DNA from: Centropus unirufus
Taxonomy: Eukaryota > Chordata > Aves > Cuculiformes > Centropidae
Assembly: GCA_013397695.1 (NCBI GenBank)
Contig: VYZI01000085.1
Location: forward strand, 1,449,971-1,513,970
Reading direction: 5' to 3'
DNA: 64,000 bases
In this document: positions 59,801 through 64,000 of the stretch, piece by piece
Layout: each line of letters begins with the position of its first letter
Numbering within the stretch: position 1 is the first letter of the stretch
Program-made: the position numbers and the translations under genes
The notes under the pieces: generated by a model
Told to the model about the DNA's origin: nothing
Seen by the model: only the letters and a program-made list of their open reading frames with translations
Databases searched by the model: none

Positions 59801-62800
59801 GTACCTGGGGATGGAGGAGGCTTTTCACATATCAGATTTTCAGGTAATGATTTTTCTTCCTAGCAGAGAAAAAAAACGAGACAATCTGCTCTAAGTTATC
59901 CTTTCTGTGTACTCAGAACAGCAGCGCTGCCAGAGAACTGAAGAAATAGAACAGAAAAGAAGAAATAGAACAGTTCTCAGAACAATTTTAAGGCCGACAT
60001 AAAAGTTACATAAACATAAAGCTTCTTGATCAAACAGGGTGGATATCACTCCTACTTTTAGTTTGTATGCAATGTGACTTTAAAACAATCAATTATTATA
60101 AGAATTTTCAGTCCTGAGCTGGGAATCAGTGAATAAAGTAAAATGTAAAATCTTGTTCAAAATTGAAGAACTTTGTTCTTCCTTTGCTGGTAAAAAAAAA
60201 AACAAAACCAAAAGTATATGTTTCCACATTATCTGTTTTCACATTTTCAGAAGATTCCTTCATCAGGAAGGAACCACAGGGCTAATTTACTAATGTATTT
60301 ATTTGAGGCAAATGTGAGTGATAAACTCTCTCTCTGTAAGGATATGTTGCCATGTAATTAACAAACCAAGGCACTAATGACCAAATGAGAGAAAACTCAA
60401 GAACAATTTCAAAAGAAAATATATCTAAGTATGAATTTGAAGAAAAAAAGTGATGTTAGCAATGGCAGAACTGACCATTCTTGTAAATAACATTCCAGCA
60501 AGTTCAGCTGTGAAATTAAACCTCTGGGTGTTAATTTTCAAGCTTGCGAAAGCAGGCAGACAGGCGCAGCTAGACAACTAAGACAAAACCTTGGTAAAGC
60601 CAGGCTTAGAAATTGATACTGATCAGGCAGAGCCTTCTCTTGGTATCACAGGATGACTCCCCCCCCTCAGGTTCTCTCTTTCACACGAGGAACAACAAAA
60701 AATATATTAAAATAAAATAATAAATCCCAGCTTTTGTGCAGTCTCTTTACCCACACAGTGGGATTTTTCACAAGGAATGATTTGCCTTTTTTGTATCTGA
60801 AAGAAAAAGATTCCCTGGCAGCACTAGATTAGGATTTTTTAAGTGACTGTGAACTATCAGCTCTTTATAACACCTTTTTTTTCCCCCAAATGCATCACAA
60901 ATTAACCTCTATCCAAGTCTTACCTTTAAATTCAAGCCAGGATGTTGGTCTTCTGTTAAAGAGAAACAGATCTGTCAGTCAATTAAAAACAACAGTATTT
61001 ATAAGTCCATAATTATAAGGGTTCATATGGATCCATATGTACCCGTGTCATACATAAACTGCAAATAAATGTCAGAGTCCTCCCAGAAACACAAACTGCA
61101 CCACTAATTTTCCATTATCTCTTCCCTGAGGCATCAGGGTGCTGATTTGAGACCTTCCTTTACCTCACGCTGTACGGATGCAGCTGTGATGGAATGAAGT
61201 TGTGTTGTTCCATTCCCCTGTTCTTTCAGAACTTCACTAAGGAACAAATGAAGTATTTCTATTGATTTTACTGGACTTGAATCCTGTTGCACTTCTGAAC
61301 AAGGCAAGTGCAAACCTGACAGCTTCCAAGACCAGCAGCACTTACTGTCTAGAAGATTGGAAATTGTTTATATATCCTGTTCCTTTTCAGTTTAATGCAT
61401 CCACTTCCCAATGGTTTTATAAATCAACCCATTCCTTCTGGGTATCATTCTCTAAAGAGCTTTTCAAATAACTCCACTGAAATAATATTGAAAAAACACT
61501 GGGATCCAACGTGAATAGAACTTTGAAAGACAAAGATGAAAACTTGGAAAGATAAAGATTTTTCCGAATGGACTCAGCTCTGCCTCCTCTCCCCTAGTCA
61601 GTACCTACTGGAGCGTTGCCACCCTCTGCAAAACCCACATTTTGCAGCTCTTGAATAAATCCCAATGTCCTGCTTTCCTAATTTTAAAATATTGGACAAG
61701 ATGATTATACATTAAAACTCCCATGCAGATAGGTTGGTCTTGCTCTCCTGCTCTACTTTTTTCTTCACAATATTCTGTTGTTACAAGGAAGGAGCTTAAC
61801 AACAGGTGCAGTTATGAACATCCCTGATCTGATTAAATTGCTTATTGTAAAACAATCACTTGTGAAGCTTAACAATGCAGAGCCCAGGTGAGAATCTGAT
61901 GATCACGTTCAGCTCTCTGCTTGGTCATCAACTTCCTCTGTGACCTGATGTACAATTTTAAAGCTCAGATCTTAAAAGATGGCAAGTACGATACAACTTC
62001 TCTAGAAAGACTAAACAATCCTAGCACCATGCCACTAGATCTTTATTCATTGCTGATTTTGAGAAGTGGCATTTTTTATCCAAGAAAAAGGACAGATTTA
62101 CTTTTCCCTGTGGTATTCAAAGAAATGGCACTTTGACTTAAAATAACTTTCCTATATAACTTTCCTAATAACTTTCTCCTACATAATAACTCCTATAACT
62201 TTCCTAATAACTTTTTTTATTTTTAAAATAAAATTTACCTTCTGTTTCCACATTTGGCTCATCTGCTGGCATCTGAAAATCAGCTTCATGAGAAGGCTCC
62301 TCCTTCTGGTCAGGATTAGTGTTAGGAGATGGTGCGAACTCTTCCTGTGTAGAAACATGACAGGCTCATCCACATCAGAACGCCATTAGAATCACCCACG
62401 TCTCTTGGGGTGTGTGCAAAACCCTTAGCGCACTGATATTCCAGTCACGTTCAGAACTGTACTCCGGTATTTTAAGATAATAAATGATAAGACATACTTT
62501 TATTTTTATTTACGGTTCTATGTAAATAAAATCTAAACCTTGCCACGATCACCAGGAGGTGGAAAATCTGACAGCCATTTGGTTATCAGAGCAAATATTC
62601 CCTGTCACCTTATTCAATCACAAGTCTGTGAAACCATCCTACATTTGCTTGTTTGCTGTGTTGTACCTAAACTTGCTCTCAACCCTTTAGCAATTATTTC
62701 ACACCACGTTTTCTCTCGTTTTCCTTTGTTCGTCACTTACCAGTGTTCAATGCAGTCCACTTATTTTTTTTTCACCCTCCTCTTCCCTTCCCCTCCTCTC

Positions 62801-63848
62801 ACTGACTGCTCTTTCTTCACCTAGGGCTGTTTTCTGACTTCTTCCCTTAGAAACGTTTAATAATATCTGCATTACTACATTAAAACACAGCAGAGGAATA
62901 AACGCATCTGAAAATCCTACCTTTTTATTTTTGCAGGGAACAGCATAAATAGCATTGGTGTTAAAGCCTTCTCCCCTCTTCTCATTACTCTGACAGCTGG
63001 ATTCTGCCTCTTTATCCGAAAGATAGGTGTCCACATCCTCATCCTCACCATAATTGCCCGATAGCTCCAGAGACTGCCCAGATCTGTCACTACCATCAAG
63101 TTTCCAGTTAGGCCTGCAAGCAGAAAGCAGTTTAAAGGCCGTTTCAGTGTTGCTTACTCTTCCAAAAAAAAACCAAACACTGGTACAGTAGAATCATCAG
63201 TCTCAGAACATACACAAGCCCAGACAGCTGTTGTCAGCGGACACCTAAGACACCAACAGCTGCAAACACGGAGTCTCGCCTATCTGTGTGCTTTAAACTA
63301 GGTGATTCACACTGGAGCTGCATTTTCTTCTCTCTCAGAGAAGGTTGCTAGTTCTACTGAAAGAAGAGTCTGAAAGAATTGTTTAGCGCACGGGCAACAT
63401 CTGGCATGTAATTTCAATTCCTCAGTGATAAACTGTATAATTGATGGTCGTTTGGCAGAAATAACATATGTTTTTCCTTGTGACTGCGGCACAATTTCCC
63501 TCTCTGAATCTTGTATGCATCAATTCGCATTTATGAGAAATGGCAGAAGGATTGGAGATGCTTCAGACTCAATTTATGATCTGGTGAGAAAAAGCAGGAA
63601 GGTGTACCGGCAGGAGTTTGCTCTAACTCTTCGGTTCCTGTATCACCAACAGAGTCCATTTCTAAGATACCAAACCAGAAAGCATACACTACCCCATCCT
63701 GAGCTCTGTGACGGTCGCATATGGTTCAAAACATTCTTGTTCCCTGTAGGTGGAATCACTTTCAGAAAGAGATTGCTGCCGAGGCTGAGGAATAGCAACA
63801 GTGCGCCCAGTTAGCGCTGTTGCAAGGATAGCTGCTGCTAGAGCCGAC
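47869..63848 (-). CDS. CEP89: CEP89 (CCDC123), centrosomal protein of 89 kDa; first exon outside the window
   Basis: CEP89 is a coiled-coil distal-appendage protein of the mother centriole, needed for ciliogenesis. Exons in transcript order: 63848-63693, 63113-62921, 62344-62239, 60952-60924, 59859-59805, 59509-59291, 58929-58787, 58433-58383, 57409-57326, 56384-56281, 55833-55718, 55409-55229, 54476-54309, 53663-53522, 52959-52870, 50228-50059, 48115-47869. Together they give 750 complete codons plus stop; the human protein is 783 aa, and its first about 49 residues would come from the missing exon. Landmarks shared with human include SALAAAILAT, ELVDENDALKMTVHRLNVEL, SRYQTKFR, KYLSPLLLAYED, LQTQAKLVLEEN, KLGDIS and EFAGKTAQY. 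The N-terminal 230 residues are low-complexity and Ser/Pro/Glu-rich; the rest is heptad-rich coiled coil. Two consecutive introns appear to use GC donors. Confidence 0.95.
54680..55022 (-). mobile_element. CR1 LINE fragment, reverse orientation, about 340 bp
   Basis: TAGAATCAGAATCACCAGGT, then TGAGTCCAACCATTCCTGTC, then ACCTCCAGGGACGGTGATCC, ending TCAACCTCCTCTTCTCCACA. It lies in a CEP89 intron, on the same strand as the gene. Confidence 0.92.
55585..55640 (+). repeat. A-rich (CAAAA)n low-complexity tract
   Basis: Runs of A broken by C, as in AAAAAAAACAAACCAAAACA. It lies in a CEP89 intron. Confidence 0.85.
62142..62217 (+). repeat. Diverged short tandem repeat, ATAACTTTCCTA unit
   Basis: About six imperfect copies of a 10-13 base unit (variants of ATAACTTTCCTA) lie about 21 bases from the CEP89 exon that ends at 62239, inside the intron that follows it. 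Confidence 0.8.
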
Positions 63849-64000
63849 CTGCAAGAAAGCAGAATAAACCAAATAATGTTGATATCTTCGCTTTATGTTT
63901 TGCCCATTGCAGAATGTCTTTGCTACTTAAGCAAAGCAAAACGTTCACAGTTAACAATCATAAACACCACCAAAAGTGCCAAGAGACTGGTTATAAACTA

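Overview
This is a window of vertebrate nuclear DNA, almost certainly from a bird. It carries intron-rich genes with GT-AG splice sites and AATAAA poly(A) signals, and at least nine fragments of CR1, the LINE family typical of birds and other sauropsids. The gene order TDRD12 (+), SLC7A9 (-), CEP89 (-) matches human 19q13.11, and the short introns fit an avian genome. Three known genes were rebuilt exon by exon from splice signals, reading-frame phase and remembered family similarity. For all three the summed coding length keeps frame to the stop codon. No tRNA, rRNA, CRISPR array or intact transposon was seen.

Layout. Positions 1-480 are AT-rich and intergenic. A CpG-rich promoter (about 480-780) holds a 36-bp tandem duplication. 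TDRD12 then runs on the + strand from 2612 to 25301 (30 coding exons, 1230 aa), with a poly(A) signal at 25695. SLC7A9 lies tail to tail with it on the - strand: 12 coding exons between 35657 and 26575 (496 aa), a predicted noncoding first exon near 37228-37355, and an HNF1-like site plus TATA-like element just upstream. A region of about 10 kb (37.4-47.5 kb) holds no recognised gene, three CR1 fragments and several exon-like segments on the + strand. The most notable is a possible two-exon 59-codon reading frame (46451-46497 joined to 47375-47507) followed by AATAAA. CEP89 fills 47869-63848 on the - strand (17 coding exons, about 750 aa). Its first exon lies beyond the right edge.

The genes are neighbours by conserved synteny and have no shared function. 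TDRD12 is a germline piRNA-pathway protein. SLC7A9 is the b0,+AT light chain of the kidney and gut cystine/dibasic amino acid exchanger. CEP89 is a distal-appendage protein of the mother centriole.

Points worth a second look: the candidate small gene next to CEP89; GC-AG introns in SLC7A9 and CEP89; a near-perfect 96-nt palindrome in TDRD12 intron 2; a poly(A) signal overlapping the CEP89 stop codon; and a strong-context upstream ORF in the predicted SLC7A9 leader.
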